Both the position numbers and the translations under genes were made by a program. Shown here in pieces: positions 35,221-43,043 of a stretch of DNA of 64,000 nucleotides. The notes under the pieces are model-generated. The model saw only the letters and a list, made by a program, of their open reading frames with translations, made no database searches and was not told where the DNA came from. How positions within the stretch are numbered: the stretch's first letter is position 1; each line of letters starts with the position of its first letter. The stretch lies in the NCBI GenBank assembly GCA_022791255.1, contig JAAVYR010000003.1:37691-101690 (forward strand), given 5' to 3'. The stretch is from Peptococcaceae bacterium (GTDB lineage: Bacteria > Bacillota > Dehalobacteriia > UBA4068 > JAAVYR01).

Positions 35221-36441
35221 TCATCTCATCATCATGGTAATATTCCCCATCGCAACTAAAAGAGAGATGGTAAAAAAGAATAGTATCCCCGTCGCTACCA
35301 GCACCGCAAATACCAATAACAAAGAATTGCCGATACCGCTTACAGCTGCAGCTAATCTTTCATCACCCAGGGGCTGCAATAACGCACCAATGAGCCGATA
35401 CACCATAGCCATCACCAATACTTTGATGGCAGGCAGCGCACACAAAAGAAAAATAGCAATAATCCCAATAAGCCCAATACCATTTTTCAAAAGCAAGGAA
35501 GTGCCCAAGATACCGTCTAAAGCGTCTGCCAGAGAACGACCGATAACTGGAACAAAGGTACCTGTAGCCATTTTTGCCGCCTTCATGGTTAAGCCATCAA
35601 TGCTAGAGGCCCCAACACCTGCAATACCCAATAATCCTAAAAATACTGACATGGTAATGCCTAATAGACCCAACGCAATATCTTTACCTAAAGCAGATAG
35701 CTTTTCTAAATTAAACCGAGGTGAGATGTAACTAATTACCTTTAGCACCGTCGCAAAGTAAATCAAAGGAAAGATAAAGCGACGAATAAGCAACATTGCC
35801 ATAGAAAGACCTGCTAACACCAAAGGATGAACAATCGATACCGAGGTCACCCCGCCAAGGCTAGCAAGGAGCGTCATCATTAGCGGCACGAGCGCATAGA
35901 ACAAATCTGACATTCCCGTGACAGCTGTTAGCGCCGTATCACTAGCCGAACGAAAAGAAGTGAGGGTAATCGCAATAAAAGCCAAGTAAACAATGGCATG
36001 AGTCAGCCCCGCCACACTACCTTGTAAAAAATTAGAAGAGAGCATTTGTAACATTATTGCCACAATGGCCACCACAATGAGCTGAGTAAAGAGCTTTCGA
36101 TTTTTATTTACCTCTTGAAATGCTACTGCCAGCAATTGCCTACCTATTTCCTTTATATCCAGGTGAAAGTCCCCTGCCTTGATTTGCTGCCAGATACGGT
36201 CCAGGTGAAACTCCTCTAATTCCCCATCAAAGGCATGGTCTATCTCCCCTAAAAGCTCTTCTAATCCACTTAAATCAATGACTTCATCAATGGTTTTTCC
36301 AGTCTCCGCATAGCACATCTTAGGATAACAAATACATAGCAAACACATAACAACTAGACATATGCCAAGCCATGGCCATTTTTTTTGCTTACCAGAAAAA
36401 TCACTGCTATTAACAGTATTTGCCACAGTTGCCATCGTCAT
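35221..36441 (-). CDS. spoIIIAE: Stage III sporulation protein AE
   Basis: Polytopic membrane protein of the SpoIIIA channel, 406 residues with an N-terminal signal-like helix (WLGICLVVMCLLCICYPKMC), an extracytoplasmic segment, and about eight helices. Family parts are VSGLEE-like acidic stretch IDEVIDLSGLEELLGEID, YALVPLMMTLLASLGGVTSV and TGTFVPVIGRSLADALDGIL. GGGGAAGC lies upstream of the ATG. Largest protein of the operon, after spoIIIAD. Confidence 0.93.
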   Translation of the reverse strand: MTMATVANTVNSSDFSGKQKKWPWLGICLVVMCLLCICYPKMCYAETGKTIDEVIDLSGLEELLGEIDHAFDGELEEFHLDRIWQQIKAGDFHLDIKEIGRQLLAVAFQEVNKNRKLFTQLIVVAIVAIMLQMLSSNFLQGSVAGLTHAIVYLAFIAITLTSFRSASDTALTAVTGMSDLFYALVPLMMTLLASLGGVTSVSIVHPLVLAGLSMAMLLIRRFIFPLIYFATVLKVISYISPRFNLEKLSALGKDIALGLLGITMSVFLGLLGIAGVGASSIDGLTMKAAKMATGTFVPVIGRSLADALDGILGTSLLLKNGIGLIGIIAIFLLCALPAIKVLVMAMVYRLIGALLQPLGDERLAAAVSGIGNSLLLVFAVLVATGILFFFTISLLVAMGNITMMMR

Positions 36442-36476
36442 CTGCTTCCCCTTTCTTGGTCCGAGTATGTATCGCC

Positions 36477-36869
36477 TTAGTTTAGGATTTGGATGATAGA
36501 CTCTAATACCGACATCATAATCGGCACCGCCAAAGCCATGACGCCGATTTTTGCTGCCATTTCTATTTTGGCAGCCAGTGCGTTTTGCCCCGCATCACGG
36601 CATATTTGCGCTGCAAACTCACTAACATAAGCAATTCCTAACACCTTAAACACCGTAAAAAGATAGCCCTGATTTAAGGCCGCATAATCTGCCAGCTGCG
36701 CAAAAATCCGTATTACCTCAGCTAACTGCGGTAATACCTTCAAAAAAATAATAGCACCAGTTGCCAGCACCACCATAACCCCTAAGACCGGCAACTTACT
36801 TTCATTCATAAATACACCAGCCACAGCCCCAATAAGCGCCAGCACAATCACTCCCATGATTTGTTCCAT
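36477..36869 (-). CDS. spoIIIAD: Stage III sporulation protein AD
   Basis: 130-residue membrane protein with four helices (IMGVIVLALIGAVAGVFM, LPVLGVMVVLATGAIIFLKV, LFTVFKVLGIAYVSEFAAQI, KIGVMALAVPIMMSVLESII). The AYVSEFAAQICRDAGQNALA segment is diagnostic. GGGGTGG before the ATG of MEQIMG decides the start; a longer reading frame upstream would overlap spoIIIAC. Confidence 0.93.
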   Translation of the reverse strand: MEQIMGVIVLALIGAVAGVFMNESKLPVLGVMVVLATGAIIFLKVLPQLAEVIRIFAQLADYAALNQGYLFTVFKVLGIAYVSEFAAQICRDAGQNALAAKIEMAAKIGVMALAVPIMMSVLESIIQILN

Positions 36870-36891
36870 ATATCCACCCCGCACCAGGCCC

Positions 36892-37095
36892 TTAATACAG
36901 CTTAAATACTGACTGTACCTGGGTAAAAAGCTGCTGCACAACTGGAATTACCTTCAAAAGGGCAAGAGCCAGTCCGACGATTAAGGTAAGATAGGCATAC
37001 TCATCCCGTCCTGCCTGCTTTAAGAAGGTATGGAGGATGGTCACCGCAATAGCAAGCCCTGTTAAAAAGAAAATAATTTCACCATCTATCATCAT
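36892..37095 (-). CDS. spoIIIAC: Stage III sporulation protein AC
   Basis: 67-residue protein with two membrane helices (EIIFFLTGLAIAVTILHTFL and YLTLIVGLALALLKVIPVVQ) joined by KQAGRDEYA, the SpoIIIAC/AD family signature. AAAGGAG lies six bases before ATG-ATG, which decides the start. It is paralogous to the first half of SpoIIIAD. Confidence 0.93.
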   Translation of the reverse strand: MMIDGEIIFFLTGLAIAVTILHTFLKQAGRDEYAYLTLIVGLALALLKVIPVVQQLFTQVQSVFKLY

Positions 37096-37119
37096 TTCAC
37101 ACTCCTTTATGTACATGAC

Positions 37120-37641
37120 CTATAACAATAACAACACCAGCATACCGCCGCCGCACCAACCCAATACTTGCCATACCTTTTCCATTTTCAGCCGTTCTTC
37201 ATGGGCGAGTCTTTCCTGTTCCTGGAGCCGCAAAACAATGAGCTGCAGCTTCTTCACTTGTTCCCTGCTATAGCTTAAGCCCAGCTCACTGCCGATGGTT
37301 CTAACCACCGCCATATCCTCTTGCCTCAGGGATAATGCAGACGCCGATTTTCCTAAAGCATGCAGCCATATTACAGACAAGGTATCACCTGTTTGCTGCA
37401 ATAGAGCTCTACCAACTGCCTCACAAATATCCCCTACTGGAAAGCCTATTCGCTCGCTGCTATCCATAAATATTTGCGGCAGTGGCGTTTGTCCGTAACT
37501 AATTTCTGTTTCCATACGATGACACAGCTGCAAGAAATCCTGCAGCTGCTGCTCTCGCTTGCGAAGAGCCTGCCCCTTTTGCAGCCCAAACACAACACAA
37601 GCGCCTAAAACGACCAAGCTGCCTAACCATTTCAGCCACAT
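37120..37641 (-). CDS. spoIIIAB: Stage III sporulation protein AB
   Basis: 173-residue protein anchored by an N-terminal helix (WLGSLVVLGACVVFGLQ) and a C-terminal helix (LGWCGGGMLVLLLL), with a helical cytosolic domain between (QLQDFLQLCHRMETEISYGQ, TPLPQIFMDSSERIG). The fold resembles GspF-type platform proteins. GGAGG precedes the ATG and the gene overlaps the spoIIIAA end by ten bases. Confidence 0.92.
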   Translation of the reverse strand: MWLKWLGSLVVLGACVVFGLQKGQALRKREQQLQDFLQLCHRMETEISYGQTPLPQIFMDSSERIGFPVGDICEAVGRALLQQTGDTLSVIWLHALGKSASALSLRQEDMAVVRTIGSELGLSYSREQVKKLQLIVLRLQEQERLAHEERLKMEKVWQVLGWCGGGMLVLLLL

Positions 37642-38690
37642 TGCAGTTCCTCCTCGATTAATTGAAACGCCCGATCATAAACAGCCTCTATGGTTCCAAT
37701 GCCCAGCCGCTTGGAAAGCACAATATAGCGGTCAAAGGGCATGGTTTGCAAAAACGAATGAAAAGCTTTTCTTGCCAATACCCCCTGCAAACTGCTTCCA
37801 TGAGCAGAGGCTACCACCGCCACTCCGCAGCTGCACAAATCGTGGATAGCCTCACAATCCGCCTCATTACTAATTTCATCCGTAACCACCACATCATGGC
37901 CCATGACCCGCAAAAACAACTCCATACCTATTTCCTTTGGCACTCCGCTTAAAATATCTGTACAAGGTCCTAAGTTTAATTGTGGTATCCCCAGAAAGCT
38001 GCAGCCGATTTCCGAACGCTCATCTATAACGCCTACCTGAAGGCAGCTGCCGCCATAGCCTTCACTGAAATTTTTAGCCACATCACGCAACATGGTAGTC
38101 TTACCACAGCCAGGAGGACCGATAAATAAAGCACTTTGCACCTGTCCCTGTTGGAAAAGATAGGGCATCACACGATGACTAACCCCCGGCAAACTCCTAG
38201 CGAGGCGCATATTCAAGCTGGAAATATCCTTCATGGTCTGCAAACAACCATCCTTGAGTACACCTTTCCCGGCAAGTCCCACTCGGTGTCCCCCAGGAAT
38301 GGTAATAAAGCCATGCTGAAATTCCTGTTCCAACGCATAGAAAGAGTGATGGCTAATCAGCAATACCGTATCGTGAAGCATTTTTTCCGTCACCAGAAAA
38401 TCACTCTGCCGCCAGTCCATTACCAGTTCCTTCCCACAAAAAAAGAAAGGTCTGCCTGCTAACATTAGCATAAGCGGCTGTCCAATGCGCAAGCGGATTT
38501 CTTGTAGATGCCGCCAAATATCAGAAGATAACCCTTCCAATGCAGGCCGCAGGTCTTCGCTGGCATAACTGCAAATGGTTTTTTTGATTAAACAGATTTC
38601 ACTTTCTGGCAAAGAAAGTTTGTCCTTGGGAAGAAAATCCTTTGCCATCGCTAAGGTCTGCTTTATTTCTAAGTTATCTCCATGTTTCAT
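37632..38690 (-). CDS. spoIIIAA: Stage III sporulation protein AA (ATPase)
   Basis: Secretion-type ATPase that powers the SpoIIIA mother cell-forespore channel. 352 residues, with EIRLRIGQPLMLMLAGRPFF near residue 70, the Walker A loop GPPGCGKTTMLRDVAK, the region QVGVIDERSEIGCS, Walker B-like VVVTDEISNEADCEAI and VVASAHGSSL. First gene of the eight-gene spoIIIA operon. On the minus strand upstream, CATAGATAT preceded by TTCTATTTT is loosely like a sigma-E promoter, as expected for mother-cell expression, but I would not call it firmly. Confidence 0.95.
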   Translation of the reverse strand: MKHGDNLEIKQTLAMAKDFLPKDKLSLPESEICLIKKTICSYASEDLRPALEGLSSDIWRHLQEIRLRIGQPLMLMLAGRPFFFCGKELVMDWRQSDFLVTEKMLHDTVLLISHHSFYALEQEFQHGFITIPGGHRVGLAGKGVLKDGCLQTMKDISSLNMRLARSLPGVSHRVMPYLFQQGQVQSALFIGPPGCGKTTMLRDVAKNFSEGYGGSCLQVGVIDERSEIGCSFLGIPQLNLGPCTDILSGVPKEIGMELFLRVMGHDVVVTDEISNEADCEAIHDLCSCGVAVVASAHGSSLQGVLARKAFHSFLQTMPFDRYIVLSKRLGIGTIEAVYDRAFQLIEEELQCG

Positions 38691-38756
38691 CGATATCTTT
38701 GTCCCCCTTTCTTTTTTCTATATCTATGGGGCTTTGTCCCAAAATAGAACTTTAAA

Positions 38757-38790
38757 ACAAAAAAAGCAGATGTCTTCTAGACATCTGCTT
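38757..38790 (-). terminator. Terminator after the Cys/Asp-rich protein gene
   Basis: AAGCAGATGTCT (38764-38775) pairs with AGACATCTGCTT (38779-38790); the minus strand continues with seven T. It isolates the efp unit from the spoIIIA operon. Confidence 0.9.
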
Positions 38791-38811
38791 AAAAACTAAG
38801 GATTTTTTTAA

Positions 38812-39321
38812 TTATTTATCGTCTTCATCGTCTGCATCATCGCAGCCACAGCCGCAACCGCATTCATCATCAACAAAATCGATATCATAGCTGCCGTCAT
38901 TGACAAAAACAACAGCGTCACAGTTTGGACAAACCACTTCGATAATATCTTCATCACTTAAGATATCTTCGCTAAAGCAAACGATTTCATGACAGTTTGG
39001 GCACTCTACATCTACATAACCATCCCCGTCATCGTCACAGCAGCAGTCGCAATCGCAATCATCATCGCAGTCACAGTCGCAGCAGCAATCGCAATCATCA
39101 TCATAGAAATCTTCTTCTAAATCAGCTAAATCGCTGTCTAATGCTTCTGCATATTCTTGCAATTCATCCTGACCGTCTTCCAAATCTAAAATAGCGTCTG
39201 CCATTTCTTCTAAAACAGCAAGCATTTCGGTAAACAATTTTCCTTCATTGGTATCAGGAGAAATCTTCATACCTTCTGCCAAACCCTGCAAATATGCAAC
39301 TTTTGCACCTAAATCTTTCAC
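38812..39321 (-). CDS. CD1247-type zinc-ribbon protein with Cys/Asp-rich insert
   Basis: 169 residues: a helical N-terminal domain (MKDLGAKVAYLQGLAEGM, typical of the CD1247 N-terminal family), an extremely acidic Cys/Asp stretch at residues 74-99 with 11 cysteines in 19 residues, two zinc-ribbon knuckles (VECPNCHEIVCF and VVCPNCDAVVFV) and a C-terminal CGCGCGC flanked by Asp. The family is common next to efp or spoIIIA in Clostridia, but the Cys/Asp insert is striking and could bind many metal ions. It starts with GTG behind GGGGG, and the same initiation layout is seen for efp 50 bases upstream. Function unknown. Confidence 0.8.
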   Translation of the reverse strand: MKDLGAKVAYLQGLAEGMKISPDTNEGKLFTEMLAVLEEMADAILDLEDGQDELQEYAEALDSDLADLEEDFYDDDCDCCCDCDCDDDCDCDCCCDDDGDGYVDVECPNCHEIVCFSEDILSDEDIIEVVCPNCDAVVFVNDGSYDIDFVDDECGCGCGCDDADDEDDK

Positions 39322-39370
39322 TAAAATACCCCCTCACATTATAAATTATTTTGAAAACTTTAATATGGTT

Positions 39371-39928
39371 TTATGCCCGTTCAATGTATTCGCCAGTTTC
39401 CGTATTTACACGGATTTGGTCCCCAACATTGACAAAGAATGGTACACGAACAATTGCGCCAGTTTCCAAGGTAGCAGGTTTAGAACCACCAGAAGCTGTA
39501 CCGCCTTTAATACTTGGTTCGGTATCAACAACTTCTAAAGTAACTTGTCCCGGAATATCTACCCCAATAATGTTGCCTTGGAAGAACAATACAAAGGCAT
39601 TCATATTTTCTTTTAAATACTTTACTTTATCGCCCATTTGTTGTTCGGTAATAGGCAATTGGTCAAAGCTTTCTAAATCCATGAAAATATATGCTTCTCC
39701 ATCGTTATAGAGATATTGCATTTCTTTTCTCTGCAAATGAGCTTTCGGCAATTTTTCCCCAGCATTAAAGGTTTTTTCCAAAACATTGCCTGTCCGCACA
39801 TTTTTTAATTTTGTTCTAACAAACGCAGAACCTTTCCCTGGTTTTACATGTTGGAAATCCACTACTACATAAGCGTCACCGTCTATTTCCACGGAAACAC
39901 CAGTTTTAAAATCATTGGTAGAAATCAC
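39371..39928 (-). CDS. efp: Elongation factor P
   Basis: Translation factor that relieves ribosome stalling at poly-proline. 185 residues, the exact family length, when started at GTG ([18 protein letters not shown]) with GGGGG seven bases upstream. Conserved parts are [20 protein letters not shown], with the loop lysine KPGKGSA that is modified in some species, and the C-terminal [18 protein letters not shown]. Followed by the CD1247-type gene. Confidence 0.97.
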   Translation of the reverse strand: MISTNDFKTGVSVEIDGDAYVVVDFQHVKPGKGSAFVRTKLKNVRTGNVLEKTFNAGEKLPKAHLQRKEMQYLYNDGEAYIFMDLESFDQLPITEQQMGDKVKYLKENMNAFVLFFQGNIIGVDIPGQVTLEVVDTEPSIKGGTASGGSKPATLETGAIVRVPFFVNVGDQIRVNTETGEYIERA

Positions 39929-40049
39929 AAAAATACCCCCTATATATTTAAAATCATATTCATAAACCGTGAAATAATACACTCTTGTCTATTGTACCAC
40001 ACTTTACCAAATATACACAACTAAAATTATCCAAAAGTAGTTCAAAAAA

Positions 40050-40078
40050 GTAAAAAAGAGACTATTTTCATAGTCTCT
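40050..40078 (-). terminator. Terminator of the rplS unit
   Basis: AGAGACTAT (40057-40065) pairs with ATAGTCTCT (40070-40078) around TTTC; the minus-strand transcript continues with TTTTTTAC. It begins eight bases beyond the rplS stop. Confidence 0.85.
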
Positions 40079-40085
40079 CATTTTA

Positions 40086-40427
40086 CTAACGAATTTCTTT
40101 AATTCTTGCGGCTTTCCCCGTTAAGTTCCGTAAATAGTAAAGTTTTGCGCGACGAACTTTACCTCTGCGGCTTACAACGATTTTATCAATCCGGGGAGAG
40201 TGGATTGGGAAAGTTCTTTCTACCCCTACACCATAAGAAACACGGCGTACGGTAAAGGTTTCTCTCAAACCACCGCCACGGCGTTTAATCACAACGCCTT
40301 CAAAAACCTGGATCCGTTCTCTGTTGCCTTCCACGATTTTAGCGTGTACCTGCACAGTGTCACCAGGGCGAAACTGAGGAATATCTTGACGCAATTGTTC
40401 TTGTTCAATGCTTGCAATAATATCCAT
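40086..40427 (-). CDS. rplS: 50S ribosomal protein L19
   Basis: Large-subunit protein at the subunit interface. 113 residues starting [20 protein letters not shown], with [40 protein letters not shown] and [17 protein letters not shown]. Full length. AAAGGAGG lies about 11 bases upstream of the ATG. Last gene of the rpsP-KH-rimM-trmD-rplS set. Confidence 0.97.
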   Translation of the reverse strand: MDIIASIEQEQLRQDIPQFRPGDTVQVHAKIVEGNRERIQVFEGVVIKRRGGGLRETFTVRRVSYGVGVERTFPIHSPRIDKIVVSRRGKVRRAKLYYLRNLTGKAARIKEIR

Positions 40428-40565
40428 AATGATTATTTCCTCCTTTCTTCTCAAATGTTCATTCTAATCTTTATTCTCCTGCATGTTAAAAAACAATAAG
40501 ATTACAGCGGAACATTCGTCATACCTAAAACAACATTAGCATTCTACCATAACAAAACCATAAAA

Positions 40566-41888
40566 TCAACTATTATTTTCTTTGTTTTCTCTAGCATTAG
40601 ACTCTCCCATCAGTCGGTCTAGGATAATGGAAACAGCACTGCGCACCGAGAGATGATTATATTCCCTTGCCCCATAAATAGGTCGCAACACATAGTCTGC
40701 CCGGGCAAGAAGTTCATCTGTCAGTCCCCATCCAGTGCCAAAGACTAGGAGGTAGTTACCACCCACTTCCCCCATGGTATCCCGCATCTCCCTATAAGGC
40801 ACCATTCCCTCTTGCACATTGGCAGTGGTACAAATGATTTTTGGTCTTTCCCCATATTCACTAACAATAGCCGCTTCTGCATCTTCCAAAGTTTTCATGA
40901 TTGCCACTCGGTCTAATGCATTATGACGGTCAGGATTATAGCTAGCACCAAAGCCGTCTTTCCAATGGGCAAGAAGGGTCTCGATTAGCTGGATTTGCGC
41001 CTCTTGGGGTTGCACCAAGTAATACTTTTCTACTCCAAAGGTTGTAGAAGCCCGCGCAATATCATGCAAGTCCAGATTGGTAAGAGAGGTATTGATAATA
41101 TGCTTTTTCTTATTATAGACAGGGTAATGAACCAGCGAGACAAAGAGACGAAAAGGCTTTTCCCGCCCCTGCTGCAACTCTTTGAGCATGCCCACATCTT
41201 CCTGAGTAAGGGCTGCTTTTTCTAATAAATCAGGTCGTCTGGCTGCTGTTGCTTCTAAAGATTTCTGCCGCCGCCATTTCCGTATTTCCTCATGGTTCCC
41301 ACCAGTAAGCACCTGGGGCACAGACATTCCATTGTATTCCAGCGGTCGAGTATATTGAGGGTATTCCAAAAGGTCGCCGCTAAAGCTTTCCTCCACAAAG
41401 GAAGCCTCTGTCCCCAATACGCCAGGAACTAAGCGAGCAACGGCGTCCGCCATGACCATGGCTGGCACTTCTCCGCCTGTTAAAACAAAATCCCCCAAAG
41501 AAAGCACATCCGTCACCAAAGCGTCCTCTACCCGCTGATCTACCCCTTCATAATGTCCGCAGATAAAGATAACCTGCTCCGCCTGGGAAAGTTCCTCCGC
41601 CTTTCGCTGGGTAAAGAGCTCGCCTCTGGGACTAGTCAACACGACCCGCACCTTCCCCCCCGCCTGCTTACAATCTGCCACCGCGTCAAAAATCGGTTCT
41701 GGCTTCATGACCATGCCAGCACCACCACCATAAAGCTTATCATCTGCCGTATGGTGCTTGTCTGTAGTATAATCACGAATATTGGTAATATGTAAATCCA
41801 GAATGCCGCTATCCGTTGCCCGCTTGATAATGCTATGCTGTAACGGCGCAAACATCTCTGGAAATAATGTCAAAATATCAATACGCAT
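40566..41888 (-). CDS. trmD: TrmD fused to an RNA methyltransferase of the PF09936 type
   Basis: 440 residues, far longer than ordinary TrmD (about 245). The N-terminal part is tRNA (guanine-37-N1)-methyltransferase: MRIDILTLFPEMF, YGGGAGMVMKPEPIFDAV, ICGHYEGVDQRVED, SLGDFVLTGGEVPAM, the SAM-binding knot. After residue 245 comes a second SPOUT-like domain starting FRLFVSLVHYPVYNKKKHII, with TNLDLHDIARASTTFGVEKY, and ending LLVFGTGWGLTDEL then YNHLSVRSAVSIILDRL. In most relatives this second protein is a separate gene just after trmD. There is no sign of a frameshift or stop at the joint. RNA target of the second half is unknown. Confidence 0.93.
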   Translation of the reverse strand: MRIDILTLFPEMFAPLQHSIIKRATDSGILDLHITNIRDYTTDKHHTADDKLYGGGAGMVMKPEPIFDAVADCKQAGGKVRVVLTSPRGELFTQRKAEELSQAEQVIFICGHYEGVDQRVEDALVTDVLSLGDFVLTGGEVPAMVMADAVARLVPGVLGTEASFVEESFSGDLLEYPQYTRPLEYNGMSVPQVLTGGNHEEIRKWRRQKSLEATAARRPDLLEKAALTQEDVGMLKELQQGREKPFRLFVSLVHYPVYNKKKHIINTSLTNLDLHDIARASTTFGVEKYYLVQPQEAQIQLIETLLAHWKDGFGASYNPDRHNALDRVAIMKTLEDAEAAIVSEYGERPKIICTTANVQEGMVPYREMRDTMGEVGGNYLLVFGTGWGLTDELLARADYVLRPIYGAREYNHLSVRSAVSIILDRLMGESNARENKENNS

Positions 41889-41901
41889 ACAAGTTCCTCT
41901 T

Positions 41902-42414
41902 TTATAATAAGCCTTCCGGAATATCCACTTCCATCGTTCCGGCTTCTAAATCTATTTTTTTAATCACCCAATCCAATGCCGGTAAAGCGATAATCTTCCC
42001 ATTGGTCATCTTCACATTATAAATATCATTAGCGCCAGTAGCCTGCACTGAGATAACCTTCCCAAAATATTCGCCTTCTGTATAAACATCTAGTCCTTCT
42101 ATTTGGAAATAATAATAGACCCCGTCAGGAAGAGGCGCTACATCTTTCCTATCTACCTGTAAATAACTAGAAGCTAAAGCCTCCGCCATATCTCTATTCT
42201 CCACCTCGGCAAATTTCACCAAGAGAATTTCTTTATGAGGGCTGGCGCCTTCCACTGTAAGACAAGTCCCAGTTTTTTCGCAAAAAAGCCTGCTGCCACA
42301 GGCAAAACGAGCAGGGTTATCAGTAAGCACTTCTACTTTTACCTGCCCCTTGATACCATGGACGCCAATGATTTTCCCCACATTGATTTTATCTGTTTTA
42401 TCTGTTTTATCCAT
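41902..42414 (-). CDS. rimM: Ribosome maturation factor RimM
   Basis: Assists 30S head maturation by binding S19. 170 residues: N-terminal RimM barrel (VGKIIGVHGIKGQVKVEVLT) and a C-terminal PRC barrel (YFGKVISVQATGANDIYNVK, ALDWVIKKIDLEAGTMEVD). The very N-terminus is MDKTDKTDKIN, coded by a tandem 9-base repeat at about 42385-42411, so this tail may vary in length. TAGGTG precedes the ATG. Located just after the terminator-like hairpin that follows the KH gene. Confidence 0.95.
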   Translation of the reverse strand: MDKTDKTDKINVGKIIGVHGIKGQVKVEVLTDNPARFACGSRLFCEKTGTCLTVEGASPHKEILLVKFAEVENRDMAEALASSYLQVDRKDVAPLPDGVYYYFQIEGLDVYTEGEYFGKVISVQATGANDIYNVKMTNGKIIALPALDWVIKKIDLEAGTMEVDIPEGLL

Positions 42415-42450
42415 ATTTCACCTAAATATTTTTATAAAATCCATTTAAAT

Positions 42451-42480
42451 AAAAGAAAAGAAGGGACCCTCCGGTCCCTT
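42451..42480 (-). terminator. Hairpin between the KH protein gene and rimM
   Basis: AAGGGACC (42461-42468) pairs with GGTCCCTT (42473-42480) immediately after the KH-gene stop; the minus strand then reads CTTTTCTTTTATTT. Probably a terminator or attenuator separating ffh-rpsP-KH from rimM-trmD. Confidence 0.7.
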
Positions 42481-42708
42481 TTACCGAATTTCTAAATTCG
42501 CTTTTTTCCCTTCTTTGGTAGCAGCAGCTTTTACCACTACACGGATAGCCTTAGCAATACGCCCTTGTTTACCTATCACCTTGCCCATGTCCTCCTGCGC
42601 AACATGAAGCTCCAGGTTGATGAGGTTTTCTTCTTCGGTATCCATTACCTCTACCTGGTCCGGATTTTCCACCAAAGAACGAGCAATATGCGTAACTAAT
42701 TCTTTCAT
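42481..42708 (-). CDS. khpA: KH-domain RNA-binding protein (YlqC/KhpA type)
   Basis: 75-residue single KH domain protein with VTHIARSLVENPDQVEV, EEENLINLELHVAQEDMGKV and the GxxG loop VIGKQGRIAKAIRVVV. KhpA works with KhpB in small-RNA and division control in several Bacillota. TAGGAGGA lies five bases before the chosen ATG. It sits between rpsP and rimM, the usual place. Confidence 0.95.
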   Translation of the reverse strand: MKELVTHIARSLVENPDQVEVMDTEEENLINLELHVAQEDMGKVIGKQGRIAKAIRVVVKAAATKEGKKANLEIR

Positions 42709-42756
42709 GTTCTTCCTCCTAAGCATCACAACAACACGCTATGTTACTGCTTGATA

Positions 42757-43014
42757 CTATTCGGCTTTTGCTTTGCTGATACCAGCTTTTTTAAATAAAG
42801 CTTTTACAGTTTCAGAAGGTTCTGCACCTGTTTGCAACCATTTTGCTGCTTTTTCAGCATTAACGCTGATTTCAGGTGGCTGCGTGTTTGGGTTATAATA
42901 ACCGATTTCTTCGATGAAGCGACCGTCTCTAGGAGAACGGGAGTCAGCTACAACAACACGGTAAAAAGGGTTCTTTTTCGCACCCATTCTTTTCAAACGA
43001 ATTTTTGTTGCCAA
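42757..43014 (-). CDS. rpsP: 30S ribosomal protein S16
   Basis: 85 residues beginning [20 protein letters not shown], with [20 protein letters not shown] and [19 protein letters not shown]. Started at TTG, which has AGGAGGT seven bases upstream; the GTG three codons earlier is part of that site. Standard length and neighbours (ffh before, KH protein after). Confidence 0.96.
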   Translation of the reverse strand: MATKIRLKRMGAKKNPFYRVVVADSRSPRDGRFIEEIGYYNPNTQPPEISVNAEKAAKWLQTGAEPSETVKALFKKAGISKAKAE

Positions 43015-43043
43015 GATTTTCACCTCCTTTAACGAAATTTATA

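Noticed and set aside
33303..38690. Type III secretion or competence-type system
   Set aside because: SpoIIIAA and AG/AH resemble secretion ATPase and ring proteins, but the full AA-AH order identifies the sporulation channel.
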